From positions 62,001-126,000 of the forward strand of contig NZ_JXBW01000006.1 in assembly GCF_001447355.1 (NCBI RefSeq): 64,000 bases of DNA. Direction: 5' to 3'. Numbering within the stretch: position 1 is the first letter of the stretch; each line of letters begins with the position of its first letter. A model generated the notes under the pieces. It was not told where the DNA came from. It did not search any database and saw only the letters and a program-made list of their open reading frames with translations. Positions 1-8,609 of the stretch are shown here, in pieces. The position numbers were made by a program, and so were the translations under genes. Source of the stretch: Alicyclobacillus tolerans (GTDB taxonomy: Bacteria > Bacillota > Bacilli > Alicyclobacillales > Alicyclobacillaceae).

Positions 1-350
1 GCCTTTTGTGCCTCTGCAATTTGGGATTGTGACGCATTGTTATTGGCAATCACCGACTGATAATTGCTGATGCGCTGACTGATTTGGTTATTGACCAATG
101 TCTGCAACGAGTTATACCAGTTGCCCGTCGAAGTCATACCCGTCTCACTGGAACTGTTGTTAGGTTGGTTGTCCCCCGACTGAGTCTGAGCGCTATTCCC
201 CGTATCTGGAGTCGTTACGACCGTGGTCGTGTTCGAGGTTGTCGGGGTTGTCGTCGTCGGACTTGCTTGATTATTCATGGTGTAGTACCCGATGAGCATC
301 AGCGATAGCACCATCATCGTAGACAACCACACTGTTTGCCGCTTTACCAT
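1..350 (-). CDS. spoIIIAH: Stage III sporulation protein AH, C-terminus cut by window edge
   Basis: SpoIIIAH sits in the mother-cell side of the engulfment membrane and binds forespore SpoIIQ through its YscJ/FliF-like extracellular domain, forming the ring of the feeding channel. The ATG at 350 opens a protein starting MVKRQTVWLSTMMVLSLMLIGYY, a short basic N-terminus followed by one transmembrane helix. A long Thr/Ser/Asn/Gln-rich linker follows, and the start of the folded domain (LQTLVNNQISQRISNYQSVI) is visible before the frame runs off base 1. It is the last gene of the spoIIIA operon, 25 bp after spoIIIAG. The linker composition is low complexity. The identification rests mainly on operon position and N-terminal topology. 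Confidence 0.88.
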   Translation of the reverse strand, partial: MVKRQTVWLSTMMVLSLMLIGYYTMNNQASPTTTTPTTSNTTTVVTTPDTGNSAQTQSGDNQPNNSSSETGMTSTGNWYNSLQTLVNNQISQRISNYQSVIANNNASQSQIAEAQK

Positions 351-375
351 GCTATACATCCTCCTAATCTAGCGT

Positions 376-837
376 CTAGTCTCCCTTTTGAGGTTCCACA
401 CTAATCTTATATGCAGGCACGTCCAACACATTCGTAATTGCGTCCACGATTTCGGTTTTGGCCGTAAAAAAATTATCCGCAGCGACCGTGACCAGCACTC
501 CGGCGACACCAACCCCGGTGCTGCCGCTGCCGGCGAGGTTGCCTTGATTAGTCAGTACGACCATCACATTGACCGCGCGCACCCCTTGTATCTTGGCGAG
601 TATCGCATCGAGTTCGTCGTCGTAATGCCGCTCGATCGGTGCCGCTGGCAAGGGATCGGACGTATTTGCAGGACTCAATGCATTGGTGAACGAGGTAGAC
701 GTTGAAACCGGAAGAGCGCTTGAAGTGTTCGCTGGATGCGCTTGCACCATCGATCCGACAACCAGCATGACCACACCGACGGCAGCTACGAAAAGCAACC
801 ATTTTTGTTTCCAAAGCTGTTGCCAATCCAACCTCAT
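376..837 (-). CDS. spoIIIAG: Stage III sporulation protein AG
   Basis: SpoIIIAG (153 aa) is a bitopic mother-cell membrane protein that oligomerises into a large secretin-like ring of the SpoIIIA-SpoIIQ channel. The sequence shows a cytoplasmic N-terminus (MRLDWQQLWKQKWLL), one transmembrane helix at about residues 14-32, a linker of about 40 residues rich in Ser/Thr/Pro, and a C-terminal ring-building domain (YDDELDAILAKIQGVRAVNVMVVL). The start ATG overlaps the spoIIIAF stop in an ATGA (834-837), so translation is probably coupled. The protein is shorter than the 229-residue B. subtilis homologue; the shortening lies in the C-terminal domain. Confidence 0.9.
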   Translation of the reverse strand: MRLDWQQLWKQKWLLFVAAVGVVMLVVGSMVQAHPANTSSALPVSTSTSFTNALSPANTSDPLPAAPIERHYDDELDAILAKIQGVRAVNVMVVLTNQGNLAGSGSTGVGVAGVLVTVAADNFFTAKTEIVDAITNVLDVPAYKISVEPQKGD

Positions 838-1370
838 CGCCCTCCATCGTCCACGACAAGCACCTGATCCGATTCAACGCCAAGTGCTTCAGCGATTGTC
901 TGCCCGATCTCGCCGCTCCAGGGTGTCCCGTTTGCTTTGATTGCCACGGTAACGCTGAGCTTCGCAGGATTCATCGCGTTTTCTACTTGCACATTTGTCA
1001 CATACTTCGTCAAATTCTCCGGTAAAGCCGCCTTTGCTTCCTGTGCCAGATATTTGTCCGCATCCAGGCTCTCCTCCTGATTGAGTGTGGCGGCATACCC
1101 ACGAGCCGCAGCGGATCCATCGGCCACATTCGTGGCTTGCGTCGCCAACGTGTTACCAAACAAGGCTGCGGAAGCCTGGGTAGCCAACTGCGATGGCCAA
1201 TTGGATCGCAGCATCGGCACCAAAGGGCTCAGCATGGAGGCGATCATCGCAACGCCCAGTACGCTCCGAACGTATTTCACAAGCGCCCTTGTCGGAAGTA
1301 ACATTTCGGCAATCCCAGCCAACATGGCAATTGCCACGATTTGTTTCAGCCATTCCCCTAGCGCGGTCAC
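834..1370 (-). CDS. spoIIIAF: Stage III sporulation protein AF
   Basis: SpoIIIAF (178 aa from this start) is a two-helix membrane protein of the spoIIIA channel with a ring-building-like soluble domain. The N-terminal half holds two hydrophobic segments (IVAIAMLAGIAEMLLP and YVRSVLGVAMIASMLSPLV). The C-terminal half ends in a small alpha/beta domain (SVTVAIKANGTPWSGEIG). I place the start at GTG 1370, which overlaps the spoIIIAE stop as GTGA; a longer reading from 1412 would run 45 bp into spoIIIAE and has no ribosome-binding site. It overlaps spoIIIAG by 4 bp downstream. Confidence 0.85.
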   Translation of the reverse strand: MTALGEWLKQIVAIAMLAGIAEMLLPTRALVKYVRSVLGVAMIASMLSPLVPMLRSNWPSQLATQASAALFGNTLATQATNVADGSAAARGYAATLNQEESLDADKYLAQEAKAALPENLTKYVTNVQVENAMNPAKLSVTVAIKANGTPWSGEIGQTIAEALGVESDQVLVVDDGGR

Positions 1371-2590
1371 GCGGTCATCACCGCCAGATTCGCCGATGCG
1401 AGGAGAATGCAAATAGCGAAGAAAAACATCAGCGCGACGCCCGCGACACAGGCAAAGACAAGTACCATGGTCTTGCCTAAGGCACCCAGACAGGCGACGA
1501 TGGGTGTCTCGCCAAGGGGTTGCATTAAGGCAGCGCTACCGCCGTACATCGTCGCCACTGCGAGAATCTTTAACGCCGGGAAGACGGCGATGAGCGTGAT
1601 GATCACTAACCCTGCCACGCCAACCGCGTTCTTCACCAATAGCGAGGCACTCAATACCGTCTCGGCCGCGTCCGAAATCGCTTTGCCCACCACTGGTACG
1701 AATGTACTTACCCCAAGTTTCATCGTTCTAAGCACAACACCGTCAACGATGCCTTTACCAGCACCTTGTACGGTTGATATGCCAATGAACACAGCCAATC
1801 CAAAGCTGAGTACAGCGACACTGACGGTTCGGATCAATCCCGCCAAGCGAGATAAGGTGTAGCGAACCGATAGGGCACTCGTCAGATCGAGAACAGCGGC
1901 AAAAAAGATCAACGGGAAGACCACGTAAAACACCAAGTTGCTGACGAAGTGAACGGTAAATAACAGCATCGGTTGGAAGAAAGCGGCGGATGCAAGCGAG
2001 CCAGACGCAGCCAGCAGTGTCACGGTGAGCGGCACGGTTGCAAGCATGAAATGATTCATGGTTTCAATCGCATGGCGCGCTGCACCAATCGTCTCAATGA
2101 GCGAGTGGGCGACCAGTGCGATGAGCACAAAACACACGACCATATCGGCCAATTCGCTGATGGACTCCTGCTCGAACGACGTTTGCAAGGTCTTTAACAC
2201 GGCGCCCGCAACACACAGGATGAGAATGCTACCCAAGAGCCCTGCGTCATCGACTAGTTCCTGAAAAAAATAACGTAAGAGACCGTGTGTCACAGAGGCG
2301 AAATTAGGCGGGCCATTGTGCAGGATCGATTTCACCAGACCTGGCCCAGACAGATTCGGCAAGTAACCACCGTACTCATTTAATAGATCCTGCCAGTATT
2401 CGTCGATCGTCTGGGTCGGCAAGTGATCCAGTTGCGTCTGCGCCGCCTGTTGTATGGCGCTTTGTGCCTGAGCTTCCGCCTGGGTCAAGGAGGGGGCTGT
2501 CGTGTCCGCAAAGGCAATGTTCACTGGAACGATCAGCGCCAGAAAACAGCACACGACGCACGCGCACATCATGACGACGATCCGCCGCAC
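1367..2590 (-). CDS. spoIIIAE: Stage III sporulation protein AE
   Basis: SpoIIIAE (407 aa) is the large polytopic subunit of the SpoIIIA channel complex, thought to form the inner-membrane export core. An N-terminal signal-like helix (VVMMCACVVCCFLALIVP) precedes an extracytoplasmic stretch of about 90 residues with the family segment DEYWQDLLNEYGGYLP. At least six transmembrane helices follow. The GTG start at 2590 is chosen because AAGGAGGGAGCGGG lies directly upstream. It lies 15 bp after spoIIIAD and ends in the GTGA overlap with spoIIIAF. Confidence 0.93.
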   Translation of the reverse strand: MRRIVVMMCACVVCCFLALIVPVNIAFADTTAPSLTQAEAQAQSAIQQAAQTQLDHLPTQTIDEYWQDLLNEYGGYLPNLSGPGLVKSILHNGPPNFASVTHGLLRYFFQELVDDAGLLGSILILCVAGAVLKTLQTSFEQESISELADMVVCFVLIALVAHSLIETIGAARHAIETMNHFMLATVPLTVTLLAASGSLASAAFFQPMLLFTVHFVSNLVFYVVFPLIFFAAVLDLTSALSVRYTLSRLAGLIRTVSVAVLSFGLAVFIGISTVQGAGKGIVDGVVLRTMKLGVSTFVPVVGKAISDAAETVLSASLLVKNAVGVAGLVIITLIAVFPALKILAVATMYGGSAALMQPLGETPIVACLGALGKTMVLVFACVAGVALMFFFAICILLASANLAVMTA

Positions 2591-2605
2591 CCCGCTCCCT
2601 CCTTC

Positions 2606-2992
2606 TCACGGCAACAAGTGTACGATGGTCTGCACGACATCCGTGAAAATCGGAAGCGCAAGTACCACAATCCCCACTTTGCCCGCCAGTTCAATCCGCC
2701 CGCCAAGCGCTGACTCCCCCGCATCCCTGGCCACCTGCGCCGCAAATTCAACGATATAGGCGATGCCAATAATTTTGAGAACGGTAGTCAAAAACGTCTG
2801 GCTTATCTTGGCATCCGTCGCCATGCCGCGTAACTCCTGCACCACACCGGTCAACGAGTGAACGACCATCCACAGCAAGACAGCGCCAGCAAAGATGCTG
2901 ATAAGTGTCGCAAACTGCGGCGAATGTTGCCGCAAAATGGTCGCTAGCACCGTGGCGGTTAAGCCAATGCCAACCAATTGGAAGATGTGCAT
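2606..2992 (-). CDS. spoIIIAD: Stage III sporulation protein AD
   Basis: SpoIIIAD (128 aa) is a small polytopic mother-cell membrane protein of the feeding-channel complex. The N-terminus MHIFQLVGIGLTATVLATIL aligns by eye with the family start (MQIDIVQIVGLGL in B. subtilis). Four hydrophobic segments are separated by short loops, with a conserved-looking amphipathic region (AGESALGGRIELAGKVGI). I use the ATG at 2992, preceded by TAGGTGAGG, rather than the in-frame GTG at 3001. It is packed directly behind spoIIIAC. Confidence 0.92.
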   Translation of the reverse strand: MHIFQLVGIGLTATVLATILRQHSPQFATLISIFAGAVLLWMVVHSLTGVVQELRGMATDAKISQTFLTTVLKIIGIAYIVEFAAQVARDAGESALGGRIELAGKVGIVVLALPIFTDVVQTIVHLLP

Positions 2993-3001
2993 TGGCCTCA
3001 C

Positions 3002-3205
3002 CTACTGCAGCAAGAATACACTGGTAATTTCATGATACAAGTGATCGACGTAGCCAATGACGATGGCAAATACAGCAACAAGGCCAGCCAACGTCGCCCA
3101 GTGCGCAAAATCCTCTTTGCCGCTTTGCTTAAGCACGGTGTGAAAAATGGCTGCGATAAAGCCTACTGCAAAAATTCGAAAGATGTCCCGAATCTCCGGT
3201 GACAC
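3002..3205 (-). CDS. spoIIIAC: Stage III sporulation protein AC
   Basis: SpoIIIAC (67 aa) is a two-helix membrane protein of the SpoIIIA complex. The sequence reads SPEIRDIFRIFAVGFIAAIFHTV, then KQSGKEDFAHWATLAGL, then a second helix ending VFLLQ. This matches the family pattern of two helices joined by a basic/polar loop with a K-x-E/D-x-A-x-W motif. The start is set at GTG 3205, giving the usual family length; the ATGs further upstream would add an unusual Gly/Trp-rich leader. It lies between spoIIIAB and spoIIIAD. Confidence 0.88.
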   Translation of the reverse strand: MSPEIRDIFRIFAVGFIAAIFHTVLKQSGKEDFAHWATLAGLVAVFAIVIGYVDHLYHEITSVFLLQ

Positions 3206-3256
3206 CGCGTCGCCCCCCCATCTCCCCATCCACAGGCCAAGTTCCTCCAAACAATA

Positions 3257-3772
3257 TCAATAGAGCAGAATGACAAGCAGAACTCCGGCGAGGACACCAA
3301 GATATTGCCAAAGGCGAGCACTTCGCTCAGCCTCTTCCCGCGCCTGTACCTCGGCCTGTTCAAGCGCCTGTGCCGCAAGCTGAAACTGTCCATGTAAGTG
3401 CAGCGCATCCATCGTGGCCAAGGATGCTGCCACGCCATCCAACGGATCGAAATCGGACGATCGATACGCACTTTCCGACGCGATGCTCTGTGCTGCGGCG
3501 GCAAACGATTCGGCGACACTACGTCCGTCTTCCTGCAGGTGTTTCGCAGCCGTAACAAACCACTTGCCACACGCGCCTCCACTATTCTGACCGACGTCGA
3601 TAAGGGCTCGTGGTAAGGGTTTGGCATGATACTCCACTTCCGCTTGCAGTTGTTGCACCGCTTGTAAAAGACGGCGCAGTTCGCGTGGGCGCTCCCGATA
3701 CGCATGTGCCATGCGAAACCCAATGAGCGTGGTCGCAAAGACGATGATCACGGACCCAACTAGTTTCAACAC
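3257..3772 (-). CDS. spoIIIAB: Stage III sporulation protein AB
   Basis: SpoIIIAB (171 aa) is a bitopic protein with a GspF-like cytoplasmic domain, the proposed partner of the SpoIIIAA ATPase. An N-terminal helix (LKLVGSVIIVFATTLIGFRMA) is followed by the family motif YRERPRELRRLLQAVQQLQ. A helical domain and a C-terminal transmembrane helix (YLGVLAGVLLVILLY) complete it. The start is GTG 3772 with GAGGGGGCG upstream, 13 bp after the spoIIIAA stop. Confidence 0.93.
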   Translation of the reverse strand: MLKLVGSVIIVFATTLIGFRMAHAYRERPRELRRLLQAVQQLQAEVEYHAKPLPRALIDVGQNSGGACGKWFVTAAKHLQEDGRSVAESFAAAAQSIASESAYRSSDFDPLDGVAASLATMDALHLHGQFQLAAQALEQAEVQAREEAERSARLWQYLGVLAGVLLVILLY

Positions 3773-3785
3773 GCGATGCGCCCCC

Positions 3786-4778
3786 TCAAGTCAACGAACG
3801 GCCGTCGCCGTCCAGCACGCACTCGATTGTACCGGGGCCGCGCCGCCGGCTGAGAATGATATAGCGTGCAAACGCGTGCGCTTGAAACAGTTCTTCCATG
3901 TGTGGTCGTCTGCGCCAGCCGGCCAGGGAAGAGGCGTGAGCGGTCGTGATGACCGCAACCCCCGCATTGGCCGCCTCGAGTATGGCCTCGACGTCTCCTT
4001 GCTTGCCAATTTCGTCGGTGACGACAATATCGGGCGAGAGGCTGCGAATCGCCATGAGTAGCCCTTCGGCTTTCGGGCACCCGTCCAAGACGTCGGTCCG
4101 CGGGCCGAGGGCAAACTGTGGACGCCCTTCGAACATGCCTGCAATTTCTGAACGTTCGTCGATGATGACGACTTTGCTGGGAGACCTGCGCCGTGTGACA
4201 AGATTTTCGCTCCACTGGCGAGCCATGTCGCGAACCAGCGTCGTTTTCCCGCACTGCGGCGGTGAAATCACCAGGGTCGACAACGGGTGCCCATCTCCGC
4301 GATCCGCCAACCACGGCCGCAGGGGTGTCGCCATCCCTGGATAGGCGCGAGCGATGCGAATATTGAGCGATGAGATGCTGCGAATGGAGCGAATGTGTCC
4401 GCCATCTGTGACGATACGGCCGGCAACGCCGATGCGATGGCCGCCAGGCAGCGTAATGAACCCCTTGCGCAACTCCTCTTCGACCGCGTACAGAGAAAAC
4501 TGTGTAACTTGCTGCATGACGTGCTCGAGTGCGGCTTGCGACAGCACGGCAGCAGCTGGCGGCATCAGCGTGAGTCCACCGCCTTGTTTCAGGTACTGAC
4601 TATTTGTGCCAAACCGTAATTCGATTGGCTGGCCAACCCGCAGGCGAACTTCCTCGAGTTCAGCCAAAATTGTGTCGTCGAGAGCAAGAAGTAAGCGCTG
4701 AAGATCGACCGGAAGCACAGCAAGGGCCTGATTCCAGCCACCCGTTTCCTGAGGTCGGAATGGCGGCGGGATCGACAT
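3786..4778 (-). CDS. spoIIIAA: Stage III sporulation protein AA, secretion-type ATPase
   Basis: SpoIIIAA (330 aa) is the cytoplasmic ATPase that energises the mother-cell-to-forespore channel. The sequence has a Walker A variant (SPPQCGKTT), the family motif VVIIDERSEIAGM, a Walker B-like segment (DIVVTDEIGKQGD), and a later HAS/T segment (VAVITTAHASS). The N-terminal domain carries VRLRVGQPIELRFG. The start ATG 4778 has GGGAGG eight bases upstream; a longer frame to 4829 is not supported. It is the first gene of the operon, and a sigma-E promoter match lies about 50 bp ahead. Confidence 0.95.
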   Translation of the reverse strand: MSIPPPFRPQETGGWNQALAVLPVDLQRLLLALDDTILAELEEVRLRVGQPIELRFGTNSQYLKQGGGLTLMPPAAAVLSQAALEHVMQQVTQFSLYAVEEELRKGFITLPGGHRIGVAGRIVTDGGHIRSIRSISSLNIRIARAYPGMATPLRPWLADRGDGHPLSTLVISPPQCGKTTLVRDMARQWSENLVTRRRSPSKVVIIDERSEIAGMFEGRPQFALGPRTDVLDGCPKAEGLLMAIRSLSPDIVVTDEIGKQGDVEAILEAANAGVAVITTAHASSLAGWRRRPHMEELFQAHAFARYIILSRRRGPGTIECVLDGDGRSLT

Positions 4779-4824
4779 CGTTGTCCACCTCCCATCTACT
4801 GCAATATATATGGACAGGGGTACA

Positions 4825-4853
4825 AGCATATGCGAACAATCGCCGGAAATACG
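4825..4853 (-). promoter_or_regulatory. Candidate sigma-E promoter of the spoIIIA operon
   Basis: On the minus strand CGTATTT (4853-4847) and CATATGCT (4832-4825) are separated by 14 bases. This fits the sigma-E pattern of an ATATT-like -35 and a CATANNNT -10. Transcription would start about 40 bases before the spoIIIAA ATG. The spoIIIA operon is sigma-E dependent in B. subtilis. This is a match by eye, not a scored prediction. Confidence 0.55.
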
Positions 4854-4909
4854 AACGGTTTACCGCTCACTTGCATTGACTAAAGGGAGAAGGTTGGGGA
4901 GGTAGCGCC

Positions 4910-5008
4910 GTGGATGTCTCAATCATGATCCGATGGATTGTCGTGTTTCTGATTATTTTCGTCTTGTTGATGGCGCTCGTTTTCAGCTTGCTCAAAAAGA
5001 AAGCATGA
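4910..5008 (+). CDS. Possible 32-residue single-helix membrane peptide
   Basis: A GTG at 4910 opens a 32-codon frame: a short N-terminus, one strongly hydrophobic helix (WIVVFLIIFVLLMALVFSLL), and a Lys-rich tail (KKKA). TTGGGGAGG lies seven bases upstream at a good distance for a ribosome-binding site. The gene would be divergent from spoIIIAA and convergent with yqhV. I do not recognise the product. A hydrophobic helix with a positive-inside tail and a good ribosome site is what a real micro-protein looks like, but at this length chance cannot be excluded. Confidence 0.45.
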   Translation: MDVSIMIRWIVVFLIIFVLLMALVFSLLKKKA

Positions 5009-5036
5009 CCGTCAGACCTGCTTGCCGCGAGGTGAT

Positions 5037-5318
5037 TCAAGGACGCGAGCCGTACAAAACCAAACCCACTCCAATAACGACGAGGGCCATGCGCCACAGT
5101 CTCACCTCGCCCGCGAGCCCGGTCAGCCCGAGCGCAGTCACGGATACGAGAATGACAGGCCCCACGAGGGCCAGCAGCCCATTCACTTGCAGGGCACGTC
5201 CGACCGTGCCATACCAGAGCATGGCGAAACAGCCGGTCAACTCGCAAAGACCGGACAAGAAACGCAGAGCGGCCATCGGATAGACCCATTTTTCGATATC
5301 GCCCAAGTTGCCAAACAT
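5037..5318 (-). CDS. yqhV: YqhV-like DUF2619 membrane protein
   Basis: This 93-residue protein has three to four hydrophobic segments and the pattern MAALRFLSGLCELTGCFAMLWYG...VNGLLALVGPVILV, like B. subtilis YqhV (DUF2619), whose gene also sits between efp and spoIIIAA. Its function is unknown. The start is the ATG at 5318, preceded by AAAGGAGG; upstream in-frame ATGs lack such a site. It is separated from efp by the efp terminator, so it probably has its own promoter or is read through. Confidence 0.8.
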   Translation of the reverse strand: MFGNLGDIEKWVYPMAALRFLSGLCELTGCFAMLWYGTVGRALQVNGLLALVGPVILVSVTALGLTGLAGEVRLWRMALVVIGVGLVLYGSRP

Positions 5319-5380
5319 GTAAACATGCCTCCTTTGCCTGTACATATGCGCGGGATCCTGCAAGCATGTCTGTGCTGGAC

Positions 5381-5440
5381 AACAATAAAAAGACAAACAA
5401 AAGAGCCGCATGAGAAGACCCGTGCCTCCTGCATGCGGCT
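5381..5440 (-). terminator. Rho-independent terminator of efp
   Basis: On the minus strand AGCCGCATG (5440-5432) pairs with CATGCGGCT (5412-5404), a perfect 9-bp stem. It is followed by CTTTTGTTTGTCTTTTT (5403-5387). It lies just after the efp stop and before yqhV. Confidence 0.85.
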
Positions 5441-5453
5441 TATAACGTTTCGA

Positions 5454-6011
5454 TTACGCACGTGATACATATTCGCCTGAACGCGTGTCGATGATCAACC
5501 TATCGCCAACGTTCACAAAGAACGGAACTTGTAGTGTATATCCCGTTTCGACGGTTGCCGGTTTACTTCCCCCCGTCGCCGTATCACCGCGAATACCAGG
5601 CTCAGTCTCGACGACTTCCAGCTCGACGGTGTTCGGCAAGTCAATGCCGATGGTCTCTCCTTGATACAGGACAATGTAGCAATTCATGTTCTCTTTCAAA
5701 AAGTTGAGTTCATACTCGAGCTGCGCCCGGCTGATGTTGATTTGCTCATACGTCTCCGTATCCATGAAGGTGTAATTCTCACCATCGTTGTAGAGATACT
5801 GCATCTCACGCGTCTCGATGTGAGCACGCGGCACCTTTTCACCAGCCCGGAACGTCTGTTCCTTGACGGCACCCGTTTTGACGTTTTTCAACTTGGTGCG
5901 TACAAAAGCCGCGCCCTTACCGGGTTTGACGTGCATAAATTCGATCACGCGCCAAATGGCACCGTCGTATTCAATTGTGGTACCCGTCCGAAAATCATTA
6001 CTTGAGATCAT
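5454..6011 (-). CDS. efp: Translation elongation factor P
   Basis: EF-P (185 aa) binds between the P and E sites of the ribosome and relieves stalling at polyproline stretches. The three beta-barrel domains are present; the tip loop reads VKPGKGAAF with Lys32, the residue modified in Bacillus EF-P. The C-terminus ([21 protein letters not shown]) is the family signature. The start ATG has GGAGG nine bases upstream. aroQ is the upstream gene, 31 bp away. The pepP-type aminopeptidase gene that separates the two in B. subtilis is absent. Confidence 0.97.
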   Translation of the reverse strand: MISSNDFRTGTTIEYDGAIWRVIEFMHVKPGKGAAFVRTKLKNVKTGAVKEQTFRAGEKVPRAHIETREMQYLYNDGENYTFMDTETYEQINISRAQLEYELNFLKENMNCYIVLYQGETIGIDLPNTVELEVVETEPGIRGDTATGGSKPATVETGYTLQVPFFVNVGDRLIIDTRSGEYVSRA

Positions 6012-6042
6012 ATGTTGGTAACCTCCACATCAATAGGCAAAA

Positions 6043-6483
6043 TCACGGCCTCGGCTGACAAAGAGCGAGCGTCGCGTAGCGATACCCTTCTGTCCCTAGG
6101 CCAACAACCTGGCCGCGGACCACATCGCTCAACACGAGATGGTGTCGAAACGCCTCCCGTCGATGCACGTTCGAGATATGCACTTCGATGGTTGGGCGAT
6201 CGATATCCTCCAAGCAGTCTCGCAAGGCGTAGCTATAGTGCCCAAACGCTCCTGGATTGATGATAATTCCGTGGGCGTTTGGGCCATAGGACTGCAGAAA
6301 ATCGATCAGTTCACCCTCGTGGTTCGACTGTTTATCGACAACGCCATAACCGTATGATGCCGCCGTATCGCGAACCATTTGCACGACATCCGCCAAGGTC
6401 CGGCTGCCGTAGGTTTCCGGTTTGCGGACCCCAAGACGATTTAGGTTTGGTCCGTTCACCAGCAGCAGATATGGCTCCGTCAT
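6043..6483 (-). CDS. aroQ: Type II 3-dehydroquinate dehydratase
   Basis: AroQ (146 aa) performs the third step of the shikimate pathway, dehydrating 3-dehydroquinate to 3-dehydroshikimate as a dodecamer. The type II signature is clear: LLLVNGPNLNRLGVRKPETYG, the substrate-binding loop SNHEGELIDFLQ, NPGAFGHYSYALRD with the catalytic His, and EVHISNVHRREAFRHHLVLS. Arg20 and Tyr25 of the active-site lid lie in the first motif. GGAGGATACGCCA precedes the ATG. It is probably the first gene of an aroQ-efp unit and is divergent from the phosphatase at 6591. Confidence 0.96.
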   Translation of the reverse strand: MTEPYLLLVNGPNLNRLGVRKPETYGSRTLADVVQMVRDTAASYGYGVVDKQSNHEGELIDFLQSYGPNAHGIIINPGAFGHYSYALRDCLEDIDRPTIEVHISNVHRREAFRHHLVLSDVVRGQVVGLGTEGYRYATLALCQPRP

Positions 6484-6561
6484 TGGCGTATCCTCCCTTG
6501 TGTCCCAACCCTTCCAGCGCGAAAACCGCCATCATTGTATCACAGGCCTACAAAACCTTGC

Positions 6562-6567
6562 TATACT
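6562..6567 (+). promoter_or_regulatory. Candidate extended -10 promoter
   Basis: TGCTATACT at 6559-6567 is an extended -10 element (TG-N-TATACT), 24 bases before the phosphatase start codon. No convincing -35 hexamer is seen at 17 bases. Confidence 0.45.
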
Positions 6568-6590
6568 GGTCTCGCGAAGGAGGAAAGCTC

Positions 6591-7175
6591 ATGGAAATCT
6601 GGCTCGTTCGCCACGGCGAGACCGACTGGAATGCCGAGGGCCGCGTTCAAGGATGGACCGACGTTCCGCTCAATGCCAAAGGTCGGCAACAGGCATCCCA
6701 ACTGGCGCAATGCCTTAGGTCCATCTCATTTACACATATTTACGCAAGCGATTTAACGAGGGCGCTGGATACCGCGCGCATTGTCGCCGATGCGGTGGGC
6801 GCTCCGATTACCCCGCTCAGTTGCTTGCGCGAACATCGATTTGGCCAAGCCGAAGGCTTGCTGCGGCAAGAAAGCGACCGCAGGTTCCCCAATGGTGCGC
6901 CGGATCGCGAACCACCAGAAGCGTTGCAGGCTCGCGTTACACAGTGCCTACAAGACATTGCGAATCGACACGCCGAAGGTCGCATTCTCATTGCTACCCA
7001 CGGCGGTGTCATTCGATCCATACTCAATTGGTTAGGACATAGCCATCCGCCCATCGCGAACACGAGTATCACTCGGCTGCGCGCGCGCGCGAATGGCTTT
7101 GACATCCTAGGCGTCAACGAAACACCTCACTTAGACGGCGGATCCGCGATGGAACTGATATCTCAACACCGGTGA
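6591..7175 (+). CDS. Histidine phosphatase (phosphoglycerate mutase-like)
   Basis: This 194-residue enzyme belongs to the histidine phosphatase superfamily, which includes cofactor-dependent phosphoglycerate mutases and small-molecule phosphatases such as CobC/PhoE. The catalytic motif [10 protein letters not shown] begins at residue 5, followed by [23 protein letters not shown], the acid [11 protein letters not shown], and the second histidine in [12 protein letters not shown]. The start is the ATG at 6591 with GAAGGAGG upstream; the frame is open far upstream but overlaps aroQ. The substrate cannot be assigned from sequence. Its last 45 bases overlap the end of gcvPB on the opposite strand. 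Confidence 0.88.
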   Translation: MEIWLVRHGETDWNAEGRVQGWTDVPLNAKGRQQASQLAQCLRSISFTHIYASDLTRALDTARIVADAVGAPITPLSCLREHRFGQAEGLLRQESDRRFPNGAPDREPPEALQARVTQCLQDIANRHAEGRILIATHGGVIRSILNWLGHSHPPIANTSITRLRARANGFDILGVNETPHLDGGSAMELISQHR

Positions 7176-8609
7176 GCGCGCTGCCGTCACCTCGTCGAGG
7201 CGGCCGACGATCGTTCGGTGAGGCGCGGACTTCACCAACTCCGGATCGGTCGCCGCCTCCTCTGCGACTTGGCGCATGGCCGCAATGAATTGGTCAAGCG
7301 TCTCTTTGCTTTCACACTCTGTCGGCTCGATCATCAAACACTCGTCGACAATAAGAGGGAAGTAAATGGTCGGCGGATGAATGCCGAAGTCAATAAGCCG
7401 CTTGGCGAGATCCAAAGTGCGCACGCCTTGCTGCTTTTGACGCGCACCCGATAACACAAATTCATGCTTACACGGACCAGCAAAAGGCGCTTCATAGACG
7501 TCGGACAATTGGCTGAGCAAATAATTTGCCGCGAGCACCGCCGACTCGGAAACCATCTTGAGCCCGTCCGGTCCAAGCGTTCGTATATACGCGTACGCGC
7601 GCACCAAGATCCCAAAGTTGCCGAAAAAGCCTTTGACCTTGCCGATGGACAAAGGTCGATCCCAATTCCAATCGTAACGGTTGTTGTATCGAACAATAAC
7701 GGGCTTTGGCAAGTAGGGTTCCAAGAACTGCTTCACACCAACAGGTCCTGCCCCCGGTCCCCCACCACCATGCGGTGTCGAGAAGGTTTTATGCAAATTC
7801 AGGTGAACCACATCAAACCCCATGTCTCCCGGTCGGGCATATCCCAAAATGGCATTCATATTGGCCCCGTCGTAGTACAACAAACCGCCAGCCTCGTGAA
7901 CGATGTTCGCAATTTCCAAGATATCCGACTCAAACAGGCCCAAAGTGCTCGGATTGGTGAGCATCAAGGCGGCGGTATCAGGGCCAACCGTCCTGCGCAG
8001 AACGTCGAGATCGACACGTCCATCCGCCCGCGACGGAACCGTGATCACGCGCAAACCTGCCATACTGACGCTCGCCGGGTTGGTGCCATGCGCAGAGTCT
8101 GGCACGATGACCTTATCGCGACCCACGTCACCACGGCGACGATGATACTCGCGAATCATCATCAGGCCGGTCCACTCGCCGTGTGCCCCTGCTGCAGGCT
8201 GTAAACTCACAGCATCCATACCTGTGATAGCCGCGAGGTCGTTCTGCAACTCGTACATCAACTGAAGCGCCCCTTGCACCGTCTGAGTTGGCGCAAGCGG
8301 ATGGATGCGAGCGAAGCCATCTAGGCGTGCCGCTCGCTCATTGCGCTTTGGATTATATTTCATCGTACAGGAGCCAAGCGGATAAAAGCCGCTGTCCACG
8401 CCATGATTTTTTTGCGACAAGGCCGTGTAGTGACGCACGACGTCCAACTCGCTGACTTCGGGCAAGTTCGCCGGCTCACTACGCAAAAACGGGGCAAGCT
8501 CTTCCGTTCCACTTTCTGGCACATCGAGTTCAGGGAGCGTGTAAGCACGCCGACCCGGACGGCTCCATTCAAAAATTAAAGGTTCCTGCCCATCGCGCTG
8601 AATGGTCAC
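7131..8609 (-). CDS. gcvPB: Glycine dehydrogenase (decarboxylating) subunit 2
   Basis: GcvPB (492 aa) is the C-terminal half of the split P-protein. With GcvPA it forms the PLP enzyme that decarboxylates glycine and passes the aminomethyl group to lipoyl-GcvH. The PLP lysine lies in [18 protein letters not shown], and the substrate-region motifs [14 protein letters not shown] and [14 protein letters not shown] are intact. The start is a GTG overlapping the gcvPA stop as GTGA, with GGAGGTG upstream. The gene ends inside the convergent phosphatase gene (45-bp overlap). Confidence 0.96.
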   Translation of the reverse strand: MTIQRDGQEPLIFEWSRPGRRAYTLPELDVPESGTEELAPFLRSEPANLPEVSELDVVRHYTALSQKNHGVDSGFYPLGSCTMKYNPKRNERAARLDGFARIHPLAPTQTVQGALQLMYELQNDLAAITGMDAVSLQPAAGAHGEWTGLMMIREYHRRRGDVGRDKVIVPDSAHGTNPASVSMAGLRVITVPSRADGRVDLDVLRRTVGPDTAALMLTNPSTLGLFESDILEIANIVHEAGGLLYYDGANMNAILGYARPGDMGFDVVHLNLHKTFSTPHGGGGPGAGPVGVKQFLEPYLPKPVIVRYNNRYDWNWDRPLSIGKVKGFFGNFGILVRAYAYIRTLGPDGLKMVSESAVLAANYLLSQLSDVYEAPFAGPCKHEFVLSGARQKQQGVRTLDLAKRLIDFGIHPPTIYFPLIVDECLMIEPTECESKETLDQFIAAMRQVAEEAATDPELVKSAPHRTIVGRLDEVTAARSPVLRYQFHRGSAV

